Source: Acetatifactor muris
GTDB lineage: Bacteria > Bacillota > Clostridia > Lachnospirales > Lachnospiraceae
Assembly: GCA_023664365.1 (NCBI GenBank)
Contig: JAMPFR010000033.1
Coordinates: 1-37,389 of the forward strand
Direction: 5' to 3'
Length of the DNA: 37,389 nucleotides
A program made the translations under genes and the position numbers. Below are positions 24,248 through 31,810 of the stretch, in pieces. The stretch's first letter is position 1, and each line of letters begins with the position of its first letter. The notes under the pieces are model-generated. The model was not told where the DNA came from and searched no databases. It saw only the letters and a program-made list of their open reading frames with translations.

Positions 24248-25471
24248 ATGAACATGAACGCTGTTGGTATTGATGTTTCCAAAGGCAAAAGCACTGTCAC
24301 GATCCGTAAGCCCGGCGACGTGGTCATCATGCCGCCCTGCGACATCCGTCACACCCAGTCCTCCATCAATGCCCTGATCGAGCGGATCAGGAACCTTGAC
24401 GGGGAAACAAAGGTCTGCATGGAACACACCGGGCGGTACTATGAGCCGGTCGCCACATGGCTTTCCGATGCCGGTATCTTTGTCAGCGCCGTGAACCCCA
24501 TCCTCATTAGGGAGTTCGGCGATGATTCCCTCCGCACCCCAAAGACGGATAAGGCGGATTCCAAAAAAATCGCGCGATACACCCTTGACCGCTGGGCAAA
24601 TCTGAAGCAATATGGAAGCATGGATAAAACACGCAACCAACTCAAAACCATGAACCGGCAGTTCGGCTTCTATACGGTCCAGAAAACCGCCATGAAGAAC
24701 AACCTCATATCCCTGCTTGACCAGACCTATCCGGGCGCGAATGACTTCTTCAACAGCCCCGCGCGCAGCGACGGCAGCCAGAAGTGGGTGGATTTTGTCC
24801 ACACATACTGGCATGTGGACTGTGTACGTTGTAAATCCCTTCCCGCCTTTACGGAACACTATCAGAACTGGTGCAGGCGCAAGGGCTACAATTTCAGCGC
24901 GGAAAAAGCGGAGAAGCTTTACCGGGCGTCCTGTGACCTCATTGCCGTGTTCCCAAAGGACGACAACACGAAAATGCTCATCCGGCAGGCTGTCGCAATG
25001 CTGAATACCGCTTCCGAGACCGTGGAGAGCCTGCGACTGAAAATGGACGAAACCGCTTCCACGCTTCCGGAATATCCCGTTGTTATGGCTATGAACGGCG
25101 TCGGTCCCACCCTCGGTCCCCAGCTCATGGCAGAGATAGGGGACGTCACCCGCTTCACCCACCGCGGGGCGTTGACGGCCTTTGCCGGCGTTGACCCCGG
25201 AAAGAACGATTCCGGGAAACATATCCAGAAAAGTGTCCCCACAACAAAGAAAGGTTCGCCACACCTGCGCAGGACGCTTTTCCAGATCATGGACGGGCTT
25301 ATCAAGCGTTCGCCCGCTGACGACCCTGTTTATGCCTTCATGGATAAGAAACGGGCACAGGGCAAGCCGTATTACGTCTACATGACCGCCGGTGCAAACA
25401 AGTTCCTCCGCATTTATTACGGACGGGTAAGGGAATACCTTGCCACACTGTCCGAAACAGAAGAAAACTAA
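24248..25471 (+). CDS. IS110-family transposase (DEDD RuvC-like and Tnp20 domains)
   Basis: The 407-residue enzyme has the RuvC-like N-terminal domain (GIDVSKGKSTV with the first Asp, CMEHTGRYYEP with Glu, DKADSKKIARY with Asp) and the C-terminal Transposase_20 domain (MNGVGPTLGPQLMAEIG, FAGVDPGKNDSGKH) carrying the catalytic-Ser region. It carries out seamless insertion guided by the element's bridge RNA. AAAGGAG precedes the ATG. It is GC-rich compared with the AT-rich ABC genes around it and reads against their direction. It appears full-length and potentially active. Confidence 0.92.
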   Translation: MNMNAVGIDVSKGKSTVTIRKPGDVVIMPPCDIRHTQSSINALIERIRNLDGETKVCMEHTGRYYEPVATWLSDAGIFVSAVNPILIREFGDDSLRTPKTDKADSKKIARYTLDRWANLKQYGSMDKTRNQLKTMNRQFGFYTVQKTAMKNNLISLLDQTYPGANDFFNSPARSDGSQKWVDFVHTYWHVDCVRCKSLPAFTEHYQNWCRRKGYNFSAEKAEKLYRASCDLIAVFPKDDNTKMLIRQAVAMLNTASETVESLRLKMDETASTLPEYPVVMAMNGVGPTLGPQLMAEIGDVTRFTHRGALTAFAGVDPGKNDSGKHIQKSVPTTKKGSPHLRRTLFQIMDGLIKRSPADDPVYAFMDKKRAQGKPYYVYMTAGANKFLRIYYGRVREYLATLSETEEN

Positions 25472-25603
25472 GACTAACTCCAATCCTTTTATCAGGCCGG
25501 CGTTCTGCGGTGGTCTGGTTTTTATGGTTTCAATTCAACCTGTATAAAATTTTCAAAGTTCACAAATTTCTGCTTGACTTTTTATTTGCAGACTTAAATA
25601 GAA

Positions 25604-25729
25604 TTATTCTCCCTTTTTCTCTTTTGAAGTTTGCTGTTCTTTTTTCTTCCTGTACTCTTTGATTGCTTTATTCCTAAGTGGTATCCCAACACCAATCAGA
25701 AGTCCCACGATCAAAACAGTAAAATCCAT
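25604..25729 (-). CDS. 41-residue small membrane protein in the GntR-ABC operon
   Basis: A short frame starts at ATG 25729, with GAGGTGAG overlapping the permease stop, and encodes a hydrophobic N-terminal segment (FTVLIVGLLIGVGIPL) followed by a strongly basic tail (KEYRKKKEQQTSKEKKGE). This looks like a real small membrane protein and could be an accessory subunit of the upstream ABC transporter. It starts 9 nt after the permease stop. It is the last visible gene before the IS110 element. Confidence 0.68.
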   Translation of the reverse strand: MDFTVLIVGLLIGVGIPLRNKAIKEYRKKKEQQTSKEKKGE

Positions 25730-25738
25730 ATTCTCACC

Positions 25739-26389
25739 TCACAATTCTTTTCCCTGCACTATTTTGACAGATGCCAATATAGAAATGACATACATGATAA
25801 CAACCAAGAACGCCGCCCACAAAACCAACATCACAGGTGAACTGAAAACCGTAATAAACCATCCACTGCCGTCAGCTGGAATCTTAGTGATCAAAAACAG
25901 TGTTGCCAGAAAACCTGCCACCGGGATATACATAAACACCCTGCCCTTGATAGAGCCAAATTTATAATATCCGGGAAGCTGAAATACCGTATAAAGGGCA
26001 AAAAGAAATATTCCCACAGCAGCGGCAAAGGCTATGTCAAATGCACTGACAGTTTCACCCAAACTGCTTAATATAACAGGGTGGGTAATCAGGGAAAACA
26101 TCAATGCAAGTAACCCCATGATAATGATAAAAACATACCGCCCGACCACAAGTTCACTTTTACGGACTGGCAATATACCGTAAAGCCGTTCCATATCATT
26201 TTTCTCCGTAATGGAAAACGTATATCCGCTGGTCATGGCAATAAAGCACATGGCAAAGGAGATCCCTGTCAGGAGTGAGCGGTTGATTGCTGCAAAGACA
26301 GCAGGCAGCACCATTGTGAAGCATATTGTTTTCACATAAGGTCTTACTAAAGAAAAATCCAGTTTTACAGATTTCAAAATATTACTCAT
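25739..26389 (-). CDS. ABC-2 type permease of the GntR-controlled transporter
   Basis: The 216-residue protein has about six membrane helices (for example FIIIMGLLALMFSLI, MYIPVAGFLATLFLI) with a short loop ITEKNDMERLYGILPVRKSEL that is typical of ABC2-type permeases next to YtrB-like ATPases. ATG 26389 overlaps the end of the ATPase gene by 8 nt, with GAGGTG just before it. It likely works with the ATPase at 26382-27242 in envelope stress or antibiotic response. Confidence 0.8.
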   Translation of the reverse strand: MSNILKSVKLDFSLVRPYVKTICFTMVLPAVFAAINRSLLTGISFAMCFIAMTSGYTFSITEKNDMERLYGILPVRKSELVVGRYVFIIIMGLLALMFSLITHPVILSSLGETVSAFDIAFAAAVGIFLFALYTVFQLPGYYKFGSIKGRVFMYIPVAGFLATLFLITKIPADGSGWFITVFSSPVMLVLWAAFLVVIMYVISILASVKIVQGKEL

Positions 26390-27242
26390 ACTGTTCACCT
26401 CTCTTACTGGTAAATACCACAATATCGTCAATCGTTGCCGGTTCCACATTAAGGTGTGCAAACTGCTTTAAATCTTCGGTTTTTATGAGTGCCTCAAATC
26501 CTGTGGCAAAATCCCTGATGCCAAATGCTTTTTTATCCAGAACATCGGATAGCTCTTCACGCCCTCCCTTGACTATCCTGAAACTGTCCACAAATTCATC
26601 CTTGCCGCCGCTGAAAAACAATTCGCCATAACTGATATAGGTAATGTAGTCAGCAGCACGTTCCAAATCTCCGGTAATATGGGTAGAGAACAAAATGCTG
26701 TGTTCCCCGTCTTCAATATATTCTGACAGGATATGAAGAAGCTCATCCCTTGAAACAGGGTCAAGCCCACTGGTAGGCTCGTCTAATATCAATAATTTTG
26801 CATCGTATGAAAAAGCACAGGCAAGCATAAGTTTCATCTGCATACCTTTGGAAAGTTCTTTTACTTTTTTTGCAGGCGAAATATGGAATTTATCCAGCAA
26901 TTCAGAAAACCTTTGCGTGTTCCAGTTCTCATAGAAAACCGACACTGATTTCTCAACCTGTGACACCTTCCAGTCATCACTGAAATAGTTGGAATCAAAT
27001 ACAACGCCTAAACTTTTCTTTGCCGCCTGCTCGTCAGCAATATTGTCCAGCCCTAATATTTTCACTTCACCATCTGTACGCTTCAGCATATTTAGTATCA
27101 GCTTGATAGTTGTTGTTTTTCCGGAGCCATTCGGTCCGATCAGCCCCATGATATACCCTTTGGGCAGGGTAAAAGTAATGTCATGCAGCCGGAAATTGTC
27201 AAAGGATTTTGACAGGTTTTTTACTTCCAAATAATTATTCAT
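26382..27242 (-). CDS. ABC transporter ATPase, YtrB-like
   Basis: The 286-residue ATPase has Walker A GPNGSGKTT, signature LSKGMQMKL and Walker B LLILDEPTSGLDP, then a C-terminal extension of about 80 residues, as in YtrB/YhcH-type ATPases paired with a GntR repressor. It overlaps the GntR gene by 8 nt upstream and the permease by 8 nt downstream, so the three genes form one coupled operon. Confidence 0.88.
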   Translation of the reverse strand: MNNYLEVKNLSKSFDNFRLHDITFTLPKGYIMGLIGPNGSGKTTTIKLILNMLKRTDGEVKILGLDNIADEQAAKKSLGVVFDSNYFSDDWKVSQVEKSVSVFYENWNTQRFSELLDKFHISPAKKVKELSKGMQMKLMLACAFSYDAKLLILDEPTSGLDPVSRDELLHILSEYIEDGEHSILFSTHITGDLERAADYITYISYGELFFSGGKDEFVDSFRIVKGGREELSDVLDKKAFGIRDFATGFEALIKTEDLKQFAHLNVEPATIDDIVVFTSKRGEQYE

Positions 27243-27618
27243 CCGTTTTTTCCTCCATTAAAATATCCAGAAGACGATGCAGTTCCTCTCCTGAAAGGTC
27301 AGCCACACGGGCAGCATCTATCGCTTCTGATAAACTGTTTTCAATTTTGCAGACCAGTTGTTCCTTTAAAAGTTCTGAACCCCGTCCCAAAACAAAGCAG
27401 CCACGTCCTTGAATATTCTTTACAAAACCCTCCTCTTCTAATTCCGTATATGCCCTTGTCACGGTCAGAACACTGATTTTTAAATTTTTGGCAAGCGTCC
27501 GCAAAGAAGGCAGTGTTTCATCCGCATGTAAATCACCGGACATAATGGCAGATTTGACCTGCTGCTTGATCTGCTCATATATTGGTATGCCCGATATATT
27601 TGAAATAATAAGTTTCAC
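27235..27618 (-). CDS. GntR family repressor, YtrA subfamily
   Basis: The 127-residue regulator has the short YtrA layout: a winged helix-turn-helix (PIYEQIKQQVKSAIMSGDL, then LPSLRTLAKNLKISVLTVTRAY) and a small helical C-terminal part without a large effector domain. GTG 27618 is chosen because AGGAGG lies 6 nt before it; GTG 27624 overlaps that site. YtrA repressors respond to cell-wall antibiotics and control the adjacent ABC genes. Dyads at 27651-27662 just downstream of its -10 box look like its own operator. Confidence 0.87.
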   Translation of the reverse strand: MKLIISNISGIPIYEQIKQQVKSAIMSGDLHADETLPSLRTLAKNLKISVLTVTRAYTELEEEGFVKNIQGRGCFVLGRGSELLKEQLVCKIENSLSEAIDAARVADLSGEELHRLLDILMEEKTDE

Positions 27619-27650
27619 AATCACCCTCCTACTGTTAATGTTGTTATACT

Positions 27651-27691
27651 GTTATACATAACATAATAACACATAAATCAGTAGTTCACAA
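27651..27691 (-). promoter_or_regulatory. Promoter and operator of the GntR-ABC operon
   Basis: On the minus strand TTGTGA (27691-27686) and TATTAT (27668-27663) are 17 nt apart. The dyad GTTAT-N2-ATAAC (27651-27662) and a second GTTATAC copy at 27643-27649 lie immediately downstream, where a bound repressor would block transcription. Autoregulation by the GntR protein is inferred. Confidence 0.7.
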
Positions 27692-27745
27692 GAGATTTAT
27701 ATAAATTTAAGAAATGAACCTTAGAGGTAACTTTTGAAATACAAC

Positions 27746-27771
27746 CAAAAAGGAGCCTTTGCAGCTCCTTT
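27746..27771 (-). terminator. Terminator of the three-gene cluster
   Basis: On the minus strand AAAGGAGC (27771-27764) and GCTCCTTT (27756-27749) form a perfect 8-bp stem with a 7-nt loop and end in a T-run. It lies about 80 nt after the stop of the gene at 27852. The 27692-27851 gap otherwise shows no gene. Confidence 0.8.
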
Positions 27772-27851
27772 CCCTCGTTTTATATTTTTCAAGCGAACAT
27801 TCTTGCACATTAACAGCGAAGAATTTTGCATATTGTTCTCCTATTTTAGCT

Positions 27852-28514
27852 TTATGCTTCCACAAAATTCTTCTCATAAGCCGCAGAAACCGCTTCCCTT
27901 GTTATGCCAGTCGTCTTATAATATTGGCTTCCTGCTGTTCCAATAATTTCCGCTAAACTCCCGGCTTCATTTTTGCCTGCTGCCGCTTCCTGCCCTGACA
28001 GATTTTTCAGCTTTTCAAGAAACGCCACATAAAATGCCCGCTCCATCGCAACATATTTCTGATCTTCTGTACTCCTTGCAGGCTGCCCGGCAAGCGGATG
28101 GTCTAAGTCGTATAGCCACTTATTTACTGCATTGATTGCACTTTCGACAGAACTCCCCAACAAATCCACCTGATCCGTCTCATTCAACTCACCCCTCATC
28201 CATTTGCAGGCAATCGGTCCCGCAAGCTGTGTAAACCAGGCGTGCTTTCCATCAGGAGTTATGTATAGCCCAGCTTTGGCAATATGCATACCCGTTTCTT
28301 CTTCTGCTTCCATCCAAGCCTGCTTCACTTCATCAGGTGCATTCGTTCCAAACAAATCTATGCTTGAAGTTTTTTCCGACAAAATTTCTTTTTCCGCCTC
28401 CGCCACTTTCCGGCTTGCAATCTCCGCAAAGCTATTTCCTGTTTCTGCTTTTGCGGCTTTATTGTTCCTATATACCATTTGATAATAATTTGCTGCTATA
28501 CCATAGATGTCCAT
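27852..28514 (-). CDS. Unknown protein A of the LytTR-controlled three-gene cluster
   Basis: The 220-residue protein starts MDIYGIAANYYQMVYRNNK and has no signal peptide or membrane helix. It is rich in Ala, Glu and Lys in the N-terminal third. Its C-terminal part (ERAFYVAFLEK, then GITREAVSAAYEKN) resembles the C-terminal part of protein C (29607-30284), suggesting a shared module. ATG 28514 follows AGGAG; the longer frame to 28568 lacks a ribosome site. Such soluble, Ala/Ser-rich proteins without classical signals may be substrates of a specialised exporter, but this is speculation. Confidence 0.66.
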   Translation of the reverse strand: MDIYGIAANYYQMVYRNNKAAKAETGNSFAEIASRKVAEAEKEILSEKTSSIDLFGTNAPDEVKQAWMEAEEETGMHIAKAGLYITPDGKHAWFTQLAGPIACKWMRGELNETDQVDLLGSSVESAINAVNKWLYDLDHPLAGQPARSTEDQKYVAMERAFYVAFLEKLKNLSGQEAAAGKNEAGSLAEIIGTAGSQYYKTTGITREAVSAAYEKNFVEA

Positions 28515-28574
28515 TTTCCCACTCCTATTATTTGTCACATATTGAAAAGCGCACTGCCGTCGCACCATTTGTAT

Positions 28575-29531
28575 TCAAAACTGTGTTAATGCCCTGCCTG
28601 GATAAATTATTTCTGTTGACGTAAATGCATCACCAACCGAAACATTGATATGTCCACTGCTGTCAACGGCATACTCTTTGCCATAAACAGAAAATGTATC
28701 TCCCTCTTTATAACCGATTTCTATCCAGTTTATATTGTTCAAATTTTTTATCTCTGCATCAACATTCGTGACCTTGCCGGATTCCTGCAATATATAAGTA
28801 TGTTTTCCGGCTCCCGCATCTATGGAAAAGAAGCCCGGCGTAATTCCGACTTTTTCACAGGTCGATAAAACCTCATCCCTGCTGTATCCCCACAAATCCT
28901 TTCCCTGTGCCAGGCACGTCAGGATATTTCCCGCCTTCCGCATCTCCCACTTATAATTTGTCCCCTTTTGGTTTGTATTCTCCGCCAGCAGCGACTCTGA
29001 AGCCGCCCAGCCAATTTTCTCATTATTGACAGCCCATGTGTATCTGCTGCCGCTGGATGTTGTCCACGAATAATAGCTTTTATTGTTCAGAACCAAAGAA
29101 TTGTTTACAGCACGAATGCCTGACAGAGTGCTTGTGTTAATCTTCGGCACTGCATAATTTGGCACTACCTGACTGCTTCCGTTATAATCAAAAGAAATCA
29201 CGCCATAATCCTTAAAATTTGGATTATAACCGCAGGAAACATTCTCCCCAAAATTGATTGCATCCAGAATAGTGCTTGGATTATTATAGTTTGTAAAATA
29301 AAAGGATAATTCACTTGCAGATACATTTGCGCTTTTGTCCATCAATGCAGCTATGGATTCCTTTGAAAAACTCCTTGCGCTGTCGGAAATGCTCAGGCTG
29401 TCCCGTCCGCTGCTTCCCATTTCTGATAACAGCTTAATTGCCTGCTGCTGTCTTGCTATTTTAACCGCTGATCTGGAATGAAGCAGCGACTGGCTCACTC
29501 CATTCACGCCTGTCAAATCTGTTTTAACCAT
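28575..29531 (-). CDS. Unknown protein B of the LytTR-controlled three-gene cluster
   Basis: The 318-residue protein has an N-terminal helical part with the segment GRDSLSISDSARSFSK, similar in style to flagellar or FlgM-like regions, then a large beta-rich Asn/Ser/Tyr-rich domain (SYYSWTTSSGSRYTWAVNN, INWIEIGYKEGDTFSVYG). No signal peptide, membrane segment or LPxTG motif is seen. GGAGG precedes ATG 29531. It has no obvious similarity to its two neighbours. The composition of the second half suggests a secreted or surface protein exported by a nonclassical route; a toxin-like or matrix role cannot be excluded. Confidence 0.64.
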   Translation of the reverse strand: MVKTDLTGVNGVSQSLLHSRSAVKIARQQQAIKLLSEMGSSGRDSLSISDSARSFSKESIAALMDKSANVSASELSFYFTNYNNPSTILDAINFGENVSCGYNPNFKDYGVISFDYNGSSQVVPNYAVPKINTSTLSGIRAVNNSLVLNNKSYYSWTTSSGSRYTWAVNNEKIGWAASESLLAENTNQKGTNYKWEMRKAGNILTCLAQGKDLWGYSRDEVLSTCEKVGITPGFFSIDAGAGKHTYILQESGKVTNVDAEIKNLNNINWIEIGYKEGDTFSVYGKEYAVDSSGHINVSVGDAFTSTEIIYPGRALTQF

Positions 29532-29606
29532 TTTTATCCTCCATGCCTTTTACAATGCAAAATTCCACAGAAACACCTATCAAGTGCCCCTGCGGAATAA
29601 GGCAAA

Positions 29607-30284
29607 TTATATCTGTAAATCTATTGAACTGCCTAATTTTTTCATGTCCGCTTCCACAGACTTTCTTGTAATGCCGTCCAATGCCCCGGACGGAATCGGC
29701 TTTCCCAGCTCCCACTTAGGATCAGCTTCCCGTACCGCCGCATAAAATGCGTTTCTGTATGCACGTTCATACTGCTCCATAGTATATCCTGCTGCTAACC
29801 GGTCATTTTTCTCTGTCTTTCTATACAGATTATCATACACGTCCCTGCGCTTTGTCGTATCGCCATTGTGGACACCGTTTTCCTGCAGAAACTCTTTCTT
29901 CGTCAACTCAAACATTTCATCTCTGCTGCTTTCCGGAATGGAGATGATACGTTTCTGACGGCCTGCATTTTCGTCTGTCAGCACAAGCCCGGCAAGCCCG
30001 TTCCTGGGATTGATATAATCTCCGTCCTTATCGTAACATTTCATGGAATTTTTAATGCACTGGATATTTGTGTACATCGCACCATTTCCTGCCTGCATCA
30101 TCTCTTTGATTGCTGCCTTATATTGCTTGCTGTTCGTATCAATACCCGCCGCCTTTAACTGCGACTGTATAGAACTGCTGTTTAACTGCGACAGCTGGAA
30201 ACTGCCTATAATACTTGTCCCTTTTGTGCTTTTTGTCCCAAACATACTCTGGAACAAAAAACTGTAATCGGTGATTTTTGACAT
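29607..30284 (-). CDS. Unknown protein C of the LytTR-controlled three-gene cluster, DUF3879-like
   Basis: The 225-residue protein starts SKITDYSFLFQSMFG, an N-terminal pattern I associate tentatively with DUF3879 and similar clostridial or bacillus proteins. The middle carries CIKNSMKCYDKDGDYINPRNG, an EF-hand-like acidic loop. The C-terminal part (YERAYRNAFYAAVREAD, GITRKSVEADMKK) is similar to that of protein A. AAGGAGG lies before ATG 30284. It is the first gene after LytTR promoter C. Confidence 0.66.
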   Translation of the reverse strand: MSKITDYSFLFQSMFGTKSTKGTSIIGSFQLSQLNSSSIQSQLKAAGIDTNSKQYKAAIKEMMQAGNGAMYTNIQCIKNSMKCYDKDGDYINPRNGLAGLVLTDENAGRQKRIISIPESSRDEMFELTKKEFLQENGVHNGDTTKRRDVYDNLYRKTEKNDRLAAGYTMEQYERAYRNAFYAAVREADPKWELGKPIPSGALDGITRKSVEADMKKLGSSIDLQI

Positions 30285-30371
30285 AACTTCATCCTCCTTG
30301 ATCCTGTTCTCAAAATCCATTTTCATTTCCGGTGCATGTACTGCACCTGCATATACTGCACTGTCACTCTT

Positions 30372-30442
30372 ATTATCGGAAACCTGTATATCAAATCTGA
30401 TATTTTTATCCCGAGGTACAGATTTTTTCCCCGAAGTACAGA
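30372..30442 (-). promoter_or_regulatory. LytTR-type tandem-repeat promoter C (drives the three-gene cluster)
   Basis: Read on the minus strand: repeat 1 TCTGTACTTCGGGGAAAAAA (30442-30423), repeat 2 TCTGTACCTCGGGATAAAAA (30422-30403), 25 nt, then GATAAT (30377-30372). A degenerate further repeat with TTTAGGGAAAAAA lies upstream near 30450-30470. The leader contains a perfect hairpin GGTGCA/TGCACC (30331-30347). The gene start at 30284 is about 80 nt after the expected transcription start. Confidence 0.75.
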
Positions 30443-30513
30443 TTTTTTTATGTTTTTTCCCTAAACCGGCTCTAAATTACCCTAAAGCACCTTGATAATT
30501 TACGCTATCACGG

Positions 30514-31806
30514 CTATCGGTTCAGGATCACATCACTGTAAAATTTCCCGTCACCATTTTTATAGAGGATGCTGCCCCCGTATTTCTCCACGCACCGCTC
30601 CACATTCAGACAGCCGATGCCGGTACCCTTCCCGCCTATGCCTACCGGCCTGCCGTTCTTTATCCTTACTTCCTGTTCCACGCTGTTCTCTATGCGGATG
30701 GAAAGCATCTCGTTATAGCTTTTGATATGCACCCTGATGTAACGCTCCCCGCTGCACTTTAGGACAGCCTGCATTGCATTTTCCAGAAGGTTCCCAAAGA
30801 GCGTTGTCACATCCACCGGCTCTATGAACCCAAGCCCTGTGCTTTCCACCTTTACCACGAACCGGATGCCGATGCTTTCCGCCGCCTGCTTCCTGTCCGC
30901 AAGGAGGATGTTCAGCATTGGGTTGTCAGAGTATTCCACCGGCACAAGGGGCTTTAGGATGCCCCCGATCTGCCTGGTGTACTCCATCGCCTTTTCCGTC
31001 ATGCCTGCCCGGTACAGCTCCTCAATGGAGCGGAGATGCTTGCTGACATCATGCAGGACTTCAATGGACCTCCCATATTTCTCCCTCTGCCTCTCATAAT
31101 GCTCAAACTGCAGACCCTCCTGCTGCTTCATCATGGCGATCTGGAACTCCATGCTGTTCTTTTCATCCTCCACCTTCAGAGAATAAAACAAGTAGAGGTT
31201 TGCAAAGATAAGACAGCCCATATTAGCACAAAGCAGGAAATAGTCCGCTTTCCTTGTAACTGCTGTCGCAAGCATCAAAATATTGACTATACCGTAAATA
31301 AACATAACAAGATAAAGAAATACCTGCGTCCGGCTCTGCCTGTAATCCTTTTTCAAGAACCGCCTCAACAGGGCATAGTAAAAGAAGATCATTACCAACT
31401 TGGAAAACGCCACCTCTATGCTGTTTCTAATCACTGTATCTCCCGGCATAAGTGAAAGCTGCTCCATCAGAAAATCAATCCCATATACGCCAATTCCTTC
31501 AAAAAGTGCATTTGTTAGGAAAAAGCAACTTGCTTCCAGTACCCTCCAGTACCTTCTGTTGCTCCTATCCTCATAAAAGAAAAAGCTGATGATACCATAT
31601 ATCGGAAAATTTACTGCCGCATTCCATAAAGCACTTCTTTTCAGGTTTACCAGCGTCACGATTACCACAGCTACAGCGGCGGCAATCCGGTAAATCCACG
31701 GATTTCCAAAAGCTTTCTCATAGCGGTCACCCATGAACTGGAACATCAGCCCGGCAATGATCACACATGACAGAAAGCAACTGAACAAATATACTAAATT
31801 TTCCAT
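30514..31806 (-). CDS. AgrC-like GHKL sensor histidine kinase
   Basis: The 430-residue kinase has about six membrane helices in residues 1-210, then a coiled region, an H-box EVLHDVSKH with likely phospho-His 252, an N-box NLLENAMQAV (about 339) and a G-box GGKGTGIGCLNV (about 391). This is the peptide-sensing HPK10/AgrC type. ATG 31806 lies four nt after the stop of the regulator gene, with GTGGGGAG before it. The gene is GC-rich compared with flanking ABC genes. No AgrB or AgrD gene is found in the window, so the ligand may be made elsewhere or be unrelated. Confidence 0.88.
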   Translation of the reverse strand: MENLVYLFSCFLSCVIIAGLMFQFMGDRYEKAFGNPWIYRIAAAVAVVIVTLVNLKRSALWNAAVNFPIYGIISFFFYEDRSNRRYWRVLEASCFFLTNALFEGIGVYGIDFLMEQLSLMPGDTVIRNSIEVAFSKLVMIFFYYALLRRFLKKDYRQSRTQVFLYLVMFIYGIVNILMLATAVTRKADYFLLCANMGCLIFANLYLFYSLKVEDEKNSMEFQIAMMKQQEGLQFEHYERQREKYGRSIEVLHDVSKHLRSIEELYRAGMTEKAMEYTRQIGGILKPLVPVEYSDNPMLNILLADRKQAAESIGIRFVVKVESTGLGFIEPVDVTTLFGNLLENAMQAVLKCSGERYIRVHIKSYNEMLSIRIENSVEQEVRIKNGRPVGIGGKGTGIGCLNVERCVEKYGGSILYKNGDGKFYSDVILNR

Positions 31807-31810
31807 GCCC

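Larger units (their letters stand above)
23986..25529 (+). mobile_element. IS110-family insertion sequence (IS110 group)
   Basis: One DEDD-type transposase is flanked by a long 5' noncoding part (about 250 nt) and a short 3' part (about 50 nt), which fits the IS110 group. TTTATGGTT occurs at 23986-23994 and 25521-25529, about 1.5 kb apart, and probably marks the two junctions, giving a typical IS110 size. There are no terminal inverted repeats, as expected for the family. The exact ends within or near these repeats are uncertain. It lies between two ABC transporter modules. Confidence 0.7.

Noticed and set aside
24230-25483. Long minus-strand open frame of 417 codons
   Set aside because: It is the exact antisense of the IS110 transposase, which has clear DEDD motifs and a ribosome site; the antisense frame shows no recognisable domain.
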